Origin: Dictyoglomota bacterium
GTDB taxonomy: Bacteria; Coprothermobacterota; Coprothermobacteria; Coprothermobacterales; JAADFF01
Assembly (NCBI GenBank): GCA_013153035.1
Contig: JAADFF010000012.1
Span: 1-40,437, forward strand
Reading direction: 5' to 3'
Length of the DNA stretch: 40,437 bases
The translations under genes were made by a program, and so were the position numbers. Below, in pieces: positions 9,003 to 17,162 of the stretch (within the stretch, counting starts at the first letter, position 1; every line of letters starts with the position of its first letter). The notes beneath the pieces are model-generated. The model saw only the letters and a program-made list of their open reading frames with translations, made no database searches and had not been told where the DNA came from.

Positions 9003-10317
9003 TAATAGACTATACGCCTTCTCACGTTTAGGAAAATACTTTGTTATCGATACCTACACGGGCTCGTCGTTTGAAGTAGACGAGCCCGTGTATCGTTATA
9101 TACACGACTCCATCCCATCAAATGAAGGTAGAGAGGGCGTAGAAGAAATATATAGCGTTCTTGATAATCCACCTAGCAGAGAAGAAATTCTTGCTATTGT
9201 AGAAAATTTAGAAAAACGTACTCACAGGGCACTATGTCTTAATGTAACTCATACATGCAATCTGGCATGCCGATATTGCTTCGCCGCTCAGGGAACATAT
9301 GGCGGACCTAGAAACATTATGTCAGAAGACGTTGCCAAAGCTGCAATAGATTGGCTCGTGGTAACCGATGCTAAAACTGTTGATATAGATATCTTCGGCG
9401 GAGAGCCACTCCTTGCGTGGGATTTAGTGCTATTTATACTCGAGTATGGTACAAAGAAGGCTGAAGAAGAAGGCAAACGCATACGCTTTTCGCTAACCAC
9501 AAACGGTGTACTCCTTACCAAGGATAAACTTGATGTCCTCAATGAATACGATGTCAATCTAACTCTTAGCATAGACGGAGATAAGTGGCACAACGACATG
9601 TTTAGGATCACCCCAGATCGAAAAGGAACATTTGACACCATCATTGAAAACTTTCTTGAAGTAGAACGCACAAGAAAAGGATATAACTATTATGTCAGAG
9701 GTACATACACAAAGTGGACTATAGACTTCGCATCAACAGTACAGTATCTAGCTGATTTAGGTTTTAAAGTAATCTCTATGGAGCCTGTCACAGGCAGTGG
9801 TATGCCATGGCATATAACAATGGATGACATACCTCGTATAGAAGAGGAATATGAGAAACTGGCACATATTTTCCTTGACTATGCCCGCAAAGGTAAACCG
9901 TTTATCTTTTATCATTTTGATCTTCACAGGGTAAATCCTCCATCACTGGTAAGACGATTCACCGCCTGCGGAGCAGGCCTTGAATATATGGCTGTTGCCC
10001 CCGATGGTACTATTTATCCTTGTCATCAGTTTGATGGAGTTAAGGAATTTGCTATGGGCAATGTTAAAAATCTGAAACCATATGAAGAACCCAGGCAAAA
10101 TATACGAAAGATATTTGTTCATGCCAATGCCTTAAGAAAATCTCCATGCACAACCTGTCCTTTTAGAACACTGTGTGGTGGAGGATGTCATGCTGTAGGT
10201 TACTTTACCACTGGAGATGTTATGAAACCAGACCCGGTACAATGCGAAATTATAAAGCTCAGACTCCAATATGCTATAGCCGTTAATGCATTTGATGAAT
10301 ACCCTACTTCCGTTTAA
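8989..10317 (+). CDS. SCIFF-type radical SAM/SPASM peptide maturase
   Basis: This is a 442-residue radical SAM enzyme expected to form a thioether crosslink in the small peptide encoded just upstream. An N-terminal peptide-recognition region (about 1-80) is followed by the CxxxCxxC cluster motif CNLACRYC (Cys90, Cys94, Cys97), the GGEP motif (137-140) and LTTNGVLL. The C-terminal SPASM domain has the full seven-cysteine pattern, Cys327, Cys345, Cys387, Cys390, Cys396, Cys400 and Cys419, for two auxiliary Fe-S clusters. Length and layout match the 'six-Cys-in-45' maturase family. The start ATG 8989 has no clear ribosome-binding site and lies inside the peptide gene, so translation is probably coupled. 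A long perfect hairpin occupies codons 23-35. The 3' end overlaps mutL on the other strand by 14 bases. The enzyme is oxygen-sensitive by nature, which fits an anaerobe. Confidence 0.93.
   Translation: MTRSNNRLYAFSRLGKYFVIDTYTGSSFEVDEPVYRYIHDSIPSNEGREGVEEIYSVLDNPPSREEILAIVENLEKRTHRALCLNVTHTCNLACRYCFAAQGTYGGPRNIMSEDVAKAAIDWLVVTDAKTVDIDIFGGEPLLAWDLVLFILEYGTKKAEEEGKRIRFSLTTNGVLLTKDKLDVLNEYDVNLTLSIDGDKWHNDMFRITPDRKGTFDTIIENFLEVERTRKGYNYYVRGTYTKWTIDFASTVQYLADLGFKVISMEPVTGSGMPWHITMDDIPRIEEEYEKLAHIFLDYARKGKPFIFYHFDLHRVNPPSLVRRFTACGAGLEYMAVAPDGTIYPCHQFDGVKEFAMGNVKNLKPYEEPRQNIRKIFVHANALRKSPCTTCPFRTLCGGGCHAVGYFTTGDVMKPDPVQCEIIKLRLQYAIAVNAFDEYPTSV
9055..9092 (+). repeat. Perfect 14-bp inverted repeat (hairpin) inside the maturase gene
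   Basis: Bases 9055-9068 (TACACGGGCTCGTC) pair perfectly with 9079-9092, leaving a 10-base loop GTTTGAAGTA. The stem is GC-rich in an AT-rich gene. It lies 52 bases after the peptide stop codon and covers codons 23-35 of the maturase. No T tract follows, so it is not a standard intrinsic terminator. It could protect or process the upstream peptide mRNA, or limit maturase expression relative to substrate. Confidence 0.75.
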
Positions 10318-11998
10318 ATAGTTTTTCAAGGAGAGGAGTATCCAGCACGATAACAGCCGGCCTTCCATGAGGGTCATATCTATATTCTGGATACTCCTCT
10401 CCTATTTTTACAAGTGTTTGCAAAAATTGCTGTGAAGGTTTATCTCCTGCCTTGATAGACAATTTACAAGCAACATCAGCTATCTTATCTTTACTAAGAG
10501 TACTTGTGTCTATATCTGCTATCAATTGACCCATAAGTTCTCTATTCCATATACGAAGAGATAGCACAGAAGGCACAGCTCTAACAGCAACGGTATTTTC
10601 TGATAAAACAGTAGATTCGAACCCCAACATAGATAATTTTTCTACAACTTCTTCAGGATTTCTTACTTCATAGTGCCACGGTATAGTAAGGGATTGGATG
10701 TACTTATCTTTATGTTCCCACAATATAGAGAACAGTATACCTTCCATAAGAGCATGTTGATCGGCTATCTTAATCTGACCTTTGTACCGATAAACCACAA
10801 AGGTATTATCGATAACATCTATAATCTGTGGAATTTCTTGATAATCACCTTTCTCTACCTGCTTTTGTTCCTCAGATGGAGAGAACATCTTTATAACAGA
10901 AGAGATTCTACTTGGTGATGTCTTTTTGCCATCGATGGCAGTATTATCATTTGAAATGTTACCAGTAGGGTTTTTCACGCCATCTTTTGTCTGATAAGAA
11001 ATATCATTGAAAGATACAGATACTGTTCTTTCTTCTCTCAGCATAGACAGAAGTAGATGCTTAACAAGTGTCTTATCTTTAATATCCACTTCAAGTTTGG
11101 CAGGATGAATATTAGGATCAATAACATGAGGAGGAAGCCATAACCATAGCACAACAGATGGCGGAATCTCTGCCCCAAATCGATCTCTAATAATAGCCTT
11201 GACAAGGGCGTATATACTTCCGGAAACTACCGGTCTGCCATTGATACTAATAAATGTAAATGGCTGATAATTCATACTATCAAAAAACAACCACATATTA
11301 CCGGAGATGTTTGCATCGTTTTCTGCAGAGAGTATATTAACATCTTCAGGTTTTCTCTTAGTATAGGCATAGTAAAAATCTTTGGGCTCTTTACCAAGTA
11401 TCTTTATCTTGGGCTTACCATCTACATATAATGAAAATGTTTTCTCTGGATAGGCAAAGACATATCTAAACAAGACATCGACAATCTTTCGCGTTTCGTA
11501 ACCTATAGATTTTAGAAACTTTCTTCTAGCTGGAAGCCGCTGGAACAGGTCAAATACCTCAATAGTAGTACCGTCTGTCCTAGATACCATGGAGATGTCT
11601 TTAAGTTTGCCATCTTCTACCACCGCTCTACTGCCAACATCTTCATCTGCATGTTTTGTTGTTAGCACAACACGACGAGCAGCATATGCAATAGCATGTA
11701 AAGCCTCTCCTCTAAATCCCAGCGTGATGATAGAGTGTAAATCCTCAGGTTCATAAATCTTACTTGTTGTATGCTTTTCGAATATCAGTGGCACATCATC
11801 TCTGAGAATACCACTACCATCATCTACAACTTTTATATACTCTTTACCACCAGATTTGATGTATACCTGTATGTCTGTAGCACCAGCATCAATAGCATTT
11901 TCAATCAGCTCCTTTACAGCAGAAGCTGGTCGCTCTATAACCTCCCCTGCTGCTATCTGCTTAATAATATCCGGTGAGAGCTTGCGAACACTACCCAT
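10304..11998 (-). CDS. mutL: DNA mismatch repair protein MutL
   Basis: MutL links MutS mismatch recognition to strand incision. It has 564 residues from ATG 11998, which has GGAG about 9 bases upstream and gives the familiar MGSVRKLS beginning. TTG 12013 and ATG 12007 are alternatives. The N-terminal GHKL ATPase is intact, with IAAGEVIERP, KELIENAIDAGA, DDGSGI and TLGFRGEAL. The C-terminal endonuclease domain is recognisable but altered. DQHALMEGILFS lacks the final Glu of the DQHAxxExxxxE motif, and the CPHGRP metal motif reads DPHGRP (Asp542). ACK and the terminal FKR are kept. The long linker (about 335-390) is low complexity. It overlaps mutS by 8 bases and the convergent radical SAM gene by 14 bases. 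Confidence 0.95.
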   Translation of the reverse strand: MGSVRKLSPDIIKQIAAGEVIERPASAVKELIENAIDAGATDIQVYIKSGGKEYIKVVDDGSGILRDDVPLIFEKHTTSKIYEPEDLHSIITLGFRGEALHAIAYAARRVVLTTKHADEDVGSRAVVEDGKLKDISMVSRTDGTTIEVFDLFQRLPARRKFLKSIGYETRKIVDVLFRYVFAYPEKTFSLYVDGKPKIKILGKEPKDFYYAYTKRKPEDVNILSAENDANISGNMWLFFDSMNYQPFTFISINGRPVVSGSIYALVKAIIRDRFGAEIPPSVVLWLWLPPHVIDPNIHPAKLEVDIKDKTLVKHLLLSMLREERTVSVSFNDISYQTKDGVKNPTGNISNDNTAIDGKKTSPSRISSVIKMFSPSEEQKQVEKGDYQEIPQIIDVIDNTFVVYRYKGQIKIADQHALMEGILFSILWEHKDKYIQSLTIPWHYEVRNPEEVVEKLSMLGFESTVLSENTVAVRAVPSVLSLRIWNRELMGQLIADIDTSTLSKDKIADVACKLSIKAGDKPSQQFLQTLVKIGEEYPEYRYDPHGRPAVIVLDTPLLEKLFKRK

Positions 11999-14390
11999 CA
12001 CTTTCATCTCCAAACAAAGGAAGAGGTTTTATCTGAACAACTTTCCGCTTTGGTACTTTGTTCTCAGTTTCAGATGTTTCTGTTCTTTCAAGCAGCTTGT
12101 TAAAGACTTTTTCGGCATTACGTATGACATGCTCGGGAATACCGGCTAGTCGTGCAACTTCAAGACCATAAGAATTATCGCTAACACCAGAAACAACCTT
12201 ATGTAAAAACACCACTTCTCCATCTCGTTCAATAACATCTACCTTAAGAAGTTGTATTCTCTCATTATCTCTCGCAAAGTCGGCAAGCTCCAGATAGTGG
12301 GTGGACATAATTGTAAAAGGGGTATTCTCTCCACGACTTATCAATTCTTCGATGGTAGCCCATGCAACAGAAATACCATCATATGTTGATGTGCCCCTAC
12401 CTATTTCGTCAAGAAGCACAAGGGAACTGCCATCTGCCTCTTTCAGTATCTTGGCAACCTCACTCATCTCAACCATAAATGTGGATTTGCCAAATGCTAT
12501 ATCATCTGTGGCACCAACTCTGGCAAACATCTTAGTAATAATGGGAATGGAAGCATCTTTAGCTGGAACAAATGACCCCATATGAGCAAGTAGAACAATA
12601 ATACCTACTTGCCTAAGATATGTAGATTTTCCAGCCATGTTGGGTCCTGTCAATAGAGCAAGAGGGCGAGTTTTTGTCAGATAGGTATCATTGGGAATAA
12701 AGTTTTCTCTTCCAATAAAATACTCTACCACAGGATGTCTACCATCTCTGATAAGGATATGGTCTTTATTGCCCAATCGTGGGCGCACCCAACCACCATG
12801 TAGAGCCACCAATGCAAGAGACACTGTAACATCAAGGGAAGCAATTTCCTCGGCTATTGTGTCAATATCATGGGACATCTCCTTTAATTTCTCTAAGAAT
12901 TCACTGTATATCTGCTTCTGCCTTTCTTCAAGTCGTTGCCATACTTCTTTAATTTTCGTTTCAAATTGTGCTAGCTTTTCATTGGTAAATCGCTCATAAT
13001 TGACAAGTGTTTGCTTGCGAATAAAGCCTTCTATTTTCATTTTCTTTGCCTGAGCCCTTGGCACTTCTATATAATAACCGAAGGCATCGTTATATTTAAT
13101 ACGAAGTTTATGTATACCTGTCTCATCACGAAGTCGAGACTCATATGCCACAAGCCATTTATTAGCCTCTTTGATAAAGTCTCTTAATTTGTCTACCTCT
13201 TCATCAACCCCATCAGCTATAATAAAGCCACCCTTGACATCCTCCGAAGGCTCATCGGGAAGATACCGAGCTATAAACTCCAGTACGGTCTGCGCTTTTT
13301 CCATAGACCATTCTCCAACCAATGGGCTATTTTCAAGAAGAGAATTAATATCTACAACTTTTTCCAAAGAAACACGGAGAACTTGCAAATCAGAAAGCTT
13401 AATACTACCTGTTGATAGCTTCTTAGAGATACGCTTGAGGTCTTTTATACCCTTAAGATTACTATGTATGTTTTCCAACAAAATAGGTTCGTTGATAAAT
13501 TTCTCAATTCTATCCAAAGACTTATTAATCTTTTCTAAATTAGTGTATGGTCTTAATATTCGATGGAAAAGGCTTCTCCTGCCCATTGGCGTCTGGGTCT
13601 TATCGAGCACCTCAAGAAGGGTACCACTTCTTCCGCCATCACGGGAATTAATAACCAACTCCAATGCCTTTATAGCAGAAGAATCCACCATCATGTAATC
13701 TATATCTTCTTTATTTTCAAATACGATTTCTTCCTTTTCTGTTCTATTAACATACGCAATATAGCTGCGTGCTCTTTCAAGAGCATTATCACCTTCGTCC
13801 CATCTTGTAACAGTTGCCTTCAGATGATTTGCCAATGCACTAACAAGCGGAAGTCCCACTTCCTTAGATGATATAAGAATTTCCTTGGGCTGATAAGGCA
13901 TTATATAACCTACAATATCTTGTAATGGAATAGAAACCGGTAAAACGAAACTAATAAAATCCAGTGTGGTTGCATCAATGAGGTAATATGCTATATCATT
14001 ACCTCTATCCTCTATAGAAAGAAGCCATGTATGCTCTATTTGCTCATCGTCGGCATATGTACCTGGTGTGTAAATCTTCACAATATCCCTTTGGACAAGC
14101 CCCTTTGCCTTTTTAGGGTCCTCTACCTGTTCACATATAGCTACCTTGTAACCTCTATCTATAAGGGTTTTGAGCCTGCTATCCAATGCATGATGGGGTA
14201 TACCAGCCATGGGTACCCTATTACCTTTACCAAACTCTCTACTTGTCAATACAATCCCCAAAGCATCAGATACCTTATATGCATCCTCAAAGAAAAACTC
14301 ATAGAAATCACCCAACCTAAATGCCAGAAGAATATCATCTCCAACCATATTCTTTAGTTTCCAATACTGTCTTGCCATAGGTGTACTCAT
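11991..14390 (-). CDS. mutS: DNA mismatch repair protein MutS
   Basis: MutS recognises mismatches and small loops. It has 799 residues and is the MutS1 type. The mismatch-stacking Phe-x-Glu motif is present as GDFYEFF (Phe29, Glu31), so it is a repair protein and not a MutS2 paralogue. Connector, lever and clamp regions follow (about 110-530). The ABC ATPase has Walker A GPNMAGKSTYLRQ (582-594), Walker B SLVLLDEIGRGTSTYDG (656-672) and the STHYLEL switch histidine region. The C-terminal dimerisation tail is short. ATG 14390 has a strong GAGGAGGT 6 bases upstream, inside the end of acpS. The order acpS-mutS-mutL suggests one transcript. Confidence 0.97.
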   Translation of the reverse strand: MSTPMARQYWKLKNMVGDDILLAFRLGDFYEFFFEDAYKVSDALGIVLTSREFGKGNRVPMAGIPHHALDSRLKTLIDRGYKVAICEQVEDPKKAKGLVQRDIVKIYTPGTYADDEQIEHTWLLSIEDRGNDIAYYLIDATTLDFISFVLPVSIPLQDIVGYIMPYQPKEILISSKEVGLPLVSALANHLKATVTRWDEGDNALERARSYIAYVNRTEKEEIVFENKEDIDYMMVDSSAIKALELVINSRDGGRSGTLLEVLDKTQTPMGRRSLFHRILRPYTNLEKINKSLDRIEKFINEPILLENIHSNLKGIKDLKRISKKLSTGSIKLSDLQVLRVSLEKVVDINSLLENSPLVGEWSMEKAQTVLEFIARYLPDEPSEDVKGGFIIADGVDEEVDKLRDFIKEANKWLVAYESRLRDETGIHKLRIKYNDAFGYYIEVPRAQAKKMKIEGFIRKQTLVNYERFTNEKLAQFETKIKEVWQRLEERQKQIYSEFLEKLKEMSHDIDTIAEEIASLDVTVSLALVALHGGWVRPRLGNKDHILIRDGRHPVVEYFIGRENFIPNDTYLTKTRPLALLTGPNMAGKSTYLRQVGIIVLLAHMGSFVPAKDASIPIITKMFARVGATDDIAFGKSTFMVEMSEVAKILKEADGSSLVLLDEIGRGTSTYDGISVAWATIEELISRGENTPFTIMSTHYLELADFARDNERIQLLKVDVIERDGEVVFLHKVVSGVSDNSYGLEVARLAGIPEHVIRNAEKVFNKLLERTETSETENKVPKRKVVQIKPLPLFGDESDG

Positions 14391-14392
14391 GA

Positions 14393-14737
14393 CTATACCT
14401 CCTCTATAACAACCATTGCAACGGCAACCCCTCCATCATGAGCAATTGATACATGCACCTTCCAACTGTCCTTAACAAGGTCACCATAGATATATGGCTT
14501 ACCATATTTATCATATCCTATACATATCTTAGATAATGGTGTCTTATCCATCCCCATACCAACAGCTTTAATAAAGGCTTCCTTAGCTGCAAATAGACCT
14601 GCCACTTTCGTAGGTGTAATAGATATGGCAGAAAATTCGCAAGGAAAATATTTTTTCACAAATGTATCAGCCCGTTTTTGCAGTATCTCTTCTATACGAG
14701 AAATATCAACAACATCTATCCCTATACCTATTATCAT
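14393..14737 (-). CDS. acpS: Holo-[acyl-carrier-protein] synthase
   Basis: AcpS transfers 4'-phosphopantetheine from CoA to acyl carrier protein, activating fatty-acid synthesis. It has 114 residues, the usual size. The first metal-binding Asp is in GIGIDVVDISRIEE (Asp8), and the second conserved block is FAAKEAFIKAVGMG with the Glu of KEA. The C-terminal HVSIAHDGGVAVAMVV is also diagnostic. ATG 14737 has AAGGTGAT about 6 bases upstream. It is the first gene of the acpS-mutS-mutL run and faces away from bpsA. I found no convincing minus-strand promoter in the short gap upstream. Confidence 0.95.
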   Translation of the reverse strand: MIIGIGIDVVDISRIEEILQKRADTFVKKYFPCEFSAISITPTKVAGLFAAKEAFIKAVGMGMDKTPLSKICIGYDKYGKPYIYGDLVKDSWKVHVSIAHDGGVAVAMVVIEEV

Positions 14738-14804
14738 AATTTATCACCTTACATATGCTATCATAGATAAGGTATTCTAAACAAAGAGTGCTTACTTTTT
14801 GTTG

Positions 14805-14810
14805 TATAAT
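14805..14810 (+). promoter_or_regulatory. Probable -10 element for bpsA
   Basis: A perfect TATAAT lies 44 bases before the bpsA start, in the gap between divergent acpS and bpsA. A transcript start near 14817 would leave a leader of about 38 bases. No convincing -35 box sits 16-18 bases upstream, so strength and regulation are unclear. Confidence 0.45.
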
Positions 14811-14854
14811 GGATTTCAGTCTATGCGACATACATTATGAAAGGAGGGTGAAAG

Positions 14855-15916
14855 ATGAGGAAGGAAAGAACTATTTATTTTATTCTCAGAACGCTGCTTC
14901 AAGGTAAGACCAGTTATTGGAACCTCATCAGGGAAAACGACACTGTTCTTCCAGAGTTTATTTCTACTCTGAAAGAACTCGTTGATGGCGGATATGTAGC
15001 CGCTGACGAGGAGGGACTCCTCTATCTGACAGAAAAAGGTAAGGAATATGCAGAGAAACTTGGTATCAGAGCATATGTAGATCCTGTTTGTGATCACTGT
15101 AAAGGTAAAACTGTTGTTATTAAAGAAGAGTATAAACCACTATACGAGGAGTTTCTGAAAATTGCCAAAGATAGACCAAAGGCTATTACCGCTTTTGACC
15201 AAGGTTATGTTACACCAGAAGATACTATAAGAAGAGTACTCCTTATGCACCGCTTTGGTGATGTAGAAAATAAGAGAATTCTTATACTAGGTGATGATGA
15301 CCTAACATCTATCGCTCTTGCTCTTACAGGACTTCCTAAAGAGATTCTTGTGCTTGAGATAGATGAAAGACTTATTAACTTCATTAATAAAGTTGCGGAG
15401 GAAAGAGGTTGGACCAATGTTAAGGCTATGACATACGATGCCAGGTATCCATTCTCCGATGATATCCAACGTCAGTATGACACATTTGTCACAGATCCTG
15501 TTGAAACAGTAAAAGGTATTAGCCTATTCCTATCTAGATGTATTCAGGGACTTAAAGGAGAAGGTTCTGCAGGATATTTTGGTCTTACACACATTGAGGC
15601 ATCTCGTAAGAAGTGGCACCAGATTCAAAGAAACCTGCTTGATATGAATTTGGTTATCACAGATATTATCAGAAGATTTAGTGACTATGCCCTTGAAAAC
15701 GAGGATATTGTCAAAGAAGACCTCAACTTCAGAGTATATACTGAGGCACCAGTTAAAGTTAACTTCCCTGATGCCTATTTCTATACATCTAACATGTACC
15801 GTGTTGAGCTTATAGGTGATCCCAAACCCATTTTTGACGGAAAAGTTGAGTGGGAAAGAGATCTATACCTTGACGATGAGGCATATGTTACAGCAGAAAA
15901 GGAAAGTCACGAGTAA
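14855..15916 (+). CDS. bpsA: Branched-chain polyamine synthase (N4-bis(aminopropyl)spermidine synthase family)
   Basis: BpsA adds aminopropyl groups from decarboxylated SAM to the secondary amine of spermidine. The resulting quaternary branched polyamines stabilise nucleic acids in thermophiles. This 353-residue protein has an N-terminal winged-helix region (about 1-70), a CDHC pair (Cys79, Cys82), then a methyltransferase-like fold with LGDDDLTSIALALTG (about 145-159), LVLEIDERLINFI (Glu168) and FVTDPVETVKG. The acidic GDDD motif is characteristic of the family. ATG 14855 has a strong AAAGGAGGGTG site. The gene stands alone between a TATAAT and an intrinsic terminator. Genes for decarboxylated SAM and spermidine are not in the window, so the substrate supply is inferred. 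Confidence 0.9.
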   Translation: MRKERTIYFILRTLLQGKTSYWNLIRENDTVLPEFISTLKELVDGGYVAADEEGLLYLTEKGKEYAEKLGIRAYVDPVCDHCKGKTVVIKEEYKPLYEEFLKIAKDRPKAITAFDQGYVTPEDTIRRVLLMHRFGDVENKRILILGDDDLTSIALALTGLPKEILVLEIDERLINFINKVAEERGWTNVKAMTYDARYPFSDDIQRQYDTFVTDPVETVKGISLFLSRCIQGLKGEGSAGYFGLTHIEASRKKWHQIQRNLLDMNLVITDIIRRFSDYALENEDIVKEDLNFRVYTEAPVKVNFPDAYFYTSNMYRVELIGDPKPIFDGKVEWERDLYLDDEAYVTAEKESHE

Positions 15917-15936
15917 TAAAAGCAAATTGATAGAAA

Positions 15937-15965
15937 AAGGGAGCCTTGGAAGGCTCCCTTTTTTT
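15937..15965 (+). terminator. Rho-independent terminator after bpsA
   Basis: The arms AAGGGAGCC (15937-15945) and GGCTCCCTT (15952-15960) pair perfectly around the loop TTGGAA and run into seven T residues (15959-15965). It begins 21 bases after the bpsA stop. The A tract before the stem could also let it act on the opposite strand. The roughly 200 bases between here and the facing terminator hold no gene I can support. Confidence 0.92.
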
Positions 15966-16166
15966 AATTGGAGCAAATAGACCATTCTTATGCTATCAGA
16001 GAAAAAAACCAGCTATGTCACTTGAACTCCCAAAATTACATACTGCTACCAACATGGCTATTTTACAACCATACCAGAAACAGCATAGAAAAATATACTT
16101 TGCTTACAGAAAGGGAAGAGTATCCATCCCTAAAAGGAGATATTAGTATATCCACAATAAAAATTG

Positions 16167-16191
16167 AAAAAGGCGGGACACTTGCCCCGCC
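16167..16191 (-). terminator. Rho-independent terminator of the V-ATPase operon
   Basis: On the minus strand the arms GGCGGG and CCCGCC (16191-16172, with inner pairing possible) are followed by five T residues (16171-16167). It lies about 30 bases after the stop of the small last gene. It faces the bpsA terminator across a short gap, so the two transcripts converge without overlapping. Confidence 0.88.
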
Positions 16192-16222
16192 GATAACCAT
16201 CCAAGATATTCAAGCTAATTTC

Positions 16223-16522
16223 TTATAGCTCTTCTATACCGTTGATAAGGAGAAACTCGTAAAGGGCCTCTTTACGAGCCTTCTCTTCAAGAGACAACTC
16301 CTCTTTCTCCTTAAGTTCTGCATAAGCCTTCTTAGCTTCTTCAACAATATCAACAAGAGGTTCATCACCCTGCTCCAACCTGTCTACCCAATCAGAATAC
16401 ATCTTGTGACGAATCTTAGCTGCTTGATACTCATCAGAACCCTCAGGATACTTTAACGTATCCTGCTTAGCCAGTGCTTTAAGTCTCTTCGTGGAAGCAA
16501 TAACATCTTCTAAACTAAGCAC
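16223..16522 (-). CDS. Uncharacterised 99-residue protein at the end of the V-ATPase operon
   Basis: I do not recognise this protein. It is short, highly charged and probably all helical, with no membrane segment, cysteine motif or signal peptide. It begins VLSLEDVIASTKRLKALAK, has a central EYQAAKIRHKMYSDWVDRLEQ helix, then an EEAKKAYAELKEKEEL stretch likely to coil, and ends in FLLINGIEEL. I chose GTG 16522 because AGGAGG lies 8 bases upstream. An upstream TTG at 16549 would read through that site. It overlaps the subunit D stop by 8 bases and is followed by the operon terminator, so it is co-translated with the ATPase. A role in assembly or regulation of the enzyme is only suggested by position. 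Confidence 0.8.
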   Translation of the reverse strand: MLSLEDVIASTKRLKALAKQDTLKYPEGSDEYQAAKIRHKMYSDWVDRLEQGDEPLVDIVEEAKKAYAELKEKEELSLEEKARKEALYEFLLINGIEEL

Positions 16523-17159
16523 TACGCACCCCTCCTTCTTTTTTTGCAAGAGTTTCTTTTATCTTCATAAGCCTTACAATATGGCTCCTTTCCATCTCAT
16601 CGAGACGGAGTTCTATCATCTTGATGGCCTCTTCTGTTTGGGGAATAATCGTGTATTCCAAGGCATTAACCCTTCTTTTTGTCTTTTCCATTTCTTCAGC
16701 TAAAATGTGAAGTGCCTTCTCCACAACGGCTAATCTAATGATATCTTCTAAAAGTTTTACATACTCACTAAGAGCAAGGTCCATGTCACTCGATACAAAT
16801 AGTGTTGGATACACGAGCTTAATCTCCTTAGTCGTTAATTTATAAGATGGGATAGGTATAGACAAGACATAGCGTACAGAAGCCTCAACGGTCTGTGAAA
16901 CTTTACTCTCCGTACGCATTCTCTCTATAGCCCTATCAGAAGACGCTGCATCGGCCATAGCCATATACGTTTCAATGGTATCCATCTGCTTAGTAACATG
17001 GTCCTTCAAAGATTTGTATTCATCGATCAAGGTCATAAATTCCTTACGGAGACCTTCCAACTTATCTTTTAAAAGCTTGTGTCCCCTCTTGGCCATCTTC
17101 AAGCGCCTTTTCAGGCGCAGAAGTGTCATTCGATTTGGAGTCACATTTGTTAGTGCCAT
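16515..17159 (-). CDS. atpD: V/A-type ATPase subunit D (central shaft)
   Basis: Subunit D forms the coiled-coil rotor shaft inside the A3B3 head. It has 214 residues, close to the usual length. The N-terminus NVTPNRMTLLRLKRRLKMAKRG is the family hallmark and starts the long first helix. The C-terminal helix carries EKTKRRVNALEYTIIPQ. The middle (about 80-140) is the more variable globular part. It starts at ATG 17159, three bases after the subunit B stop, in the same operon. The last codons overlap the small unknown gene. Confidence 0.96.
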   Translation of the reverse strand: MALTNVTPNRMTLLRLKRRLKMAKRGHKLLKDKLEGLRKEFMTLIDEYKSLKDHVTKQMDTIETYMAMADAASSDRAIERMRTESKVSQTVEASVRYVLSIPIPSYKLTTKEIKLVYPTLFVSSDMDLALSEYVKLLEDIIRLAVVEKALHILAEEMEKTKRRVNALEYTIIPQTEEAIKMIELRLDEMERSHIVRLMKIKETLAKKEGGVRSA

Positions 17160-17162
17160 GGC

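Noticed and set aside
9055-9092. Intrinsic terminator between the peptide and maturase genes
   Set aside because: The stem is strong but is followed by TATCGTTATA rather than a T run, and it lies within maturase codons. Reported instead as a hairpin of unknown role.
13171-13698. Plus-strand open frame of 175 codons inside mutS
   Set aside because: It is antisense to continuous, motif-rich mutS coding sequence and shows no independent features.
15968-16228. Plus-strand open frame of about 86 codons between the two facing terminators
   Set aside because: It starts at TTG with no ribosome-binding site, begins at the edge of the bpsA terminator, runs through the ATPase-operon terminator, and shows no recognisable domain. 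I treat the 200-base gap as non-coding.
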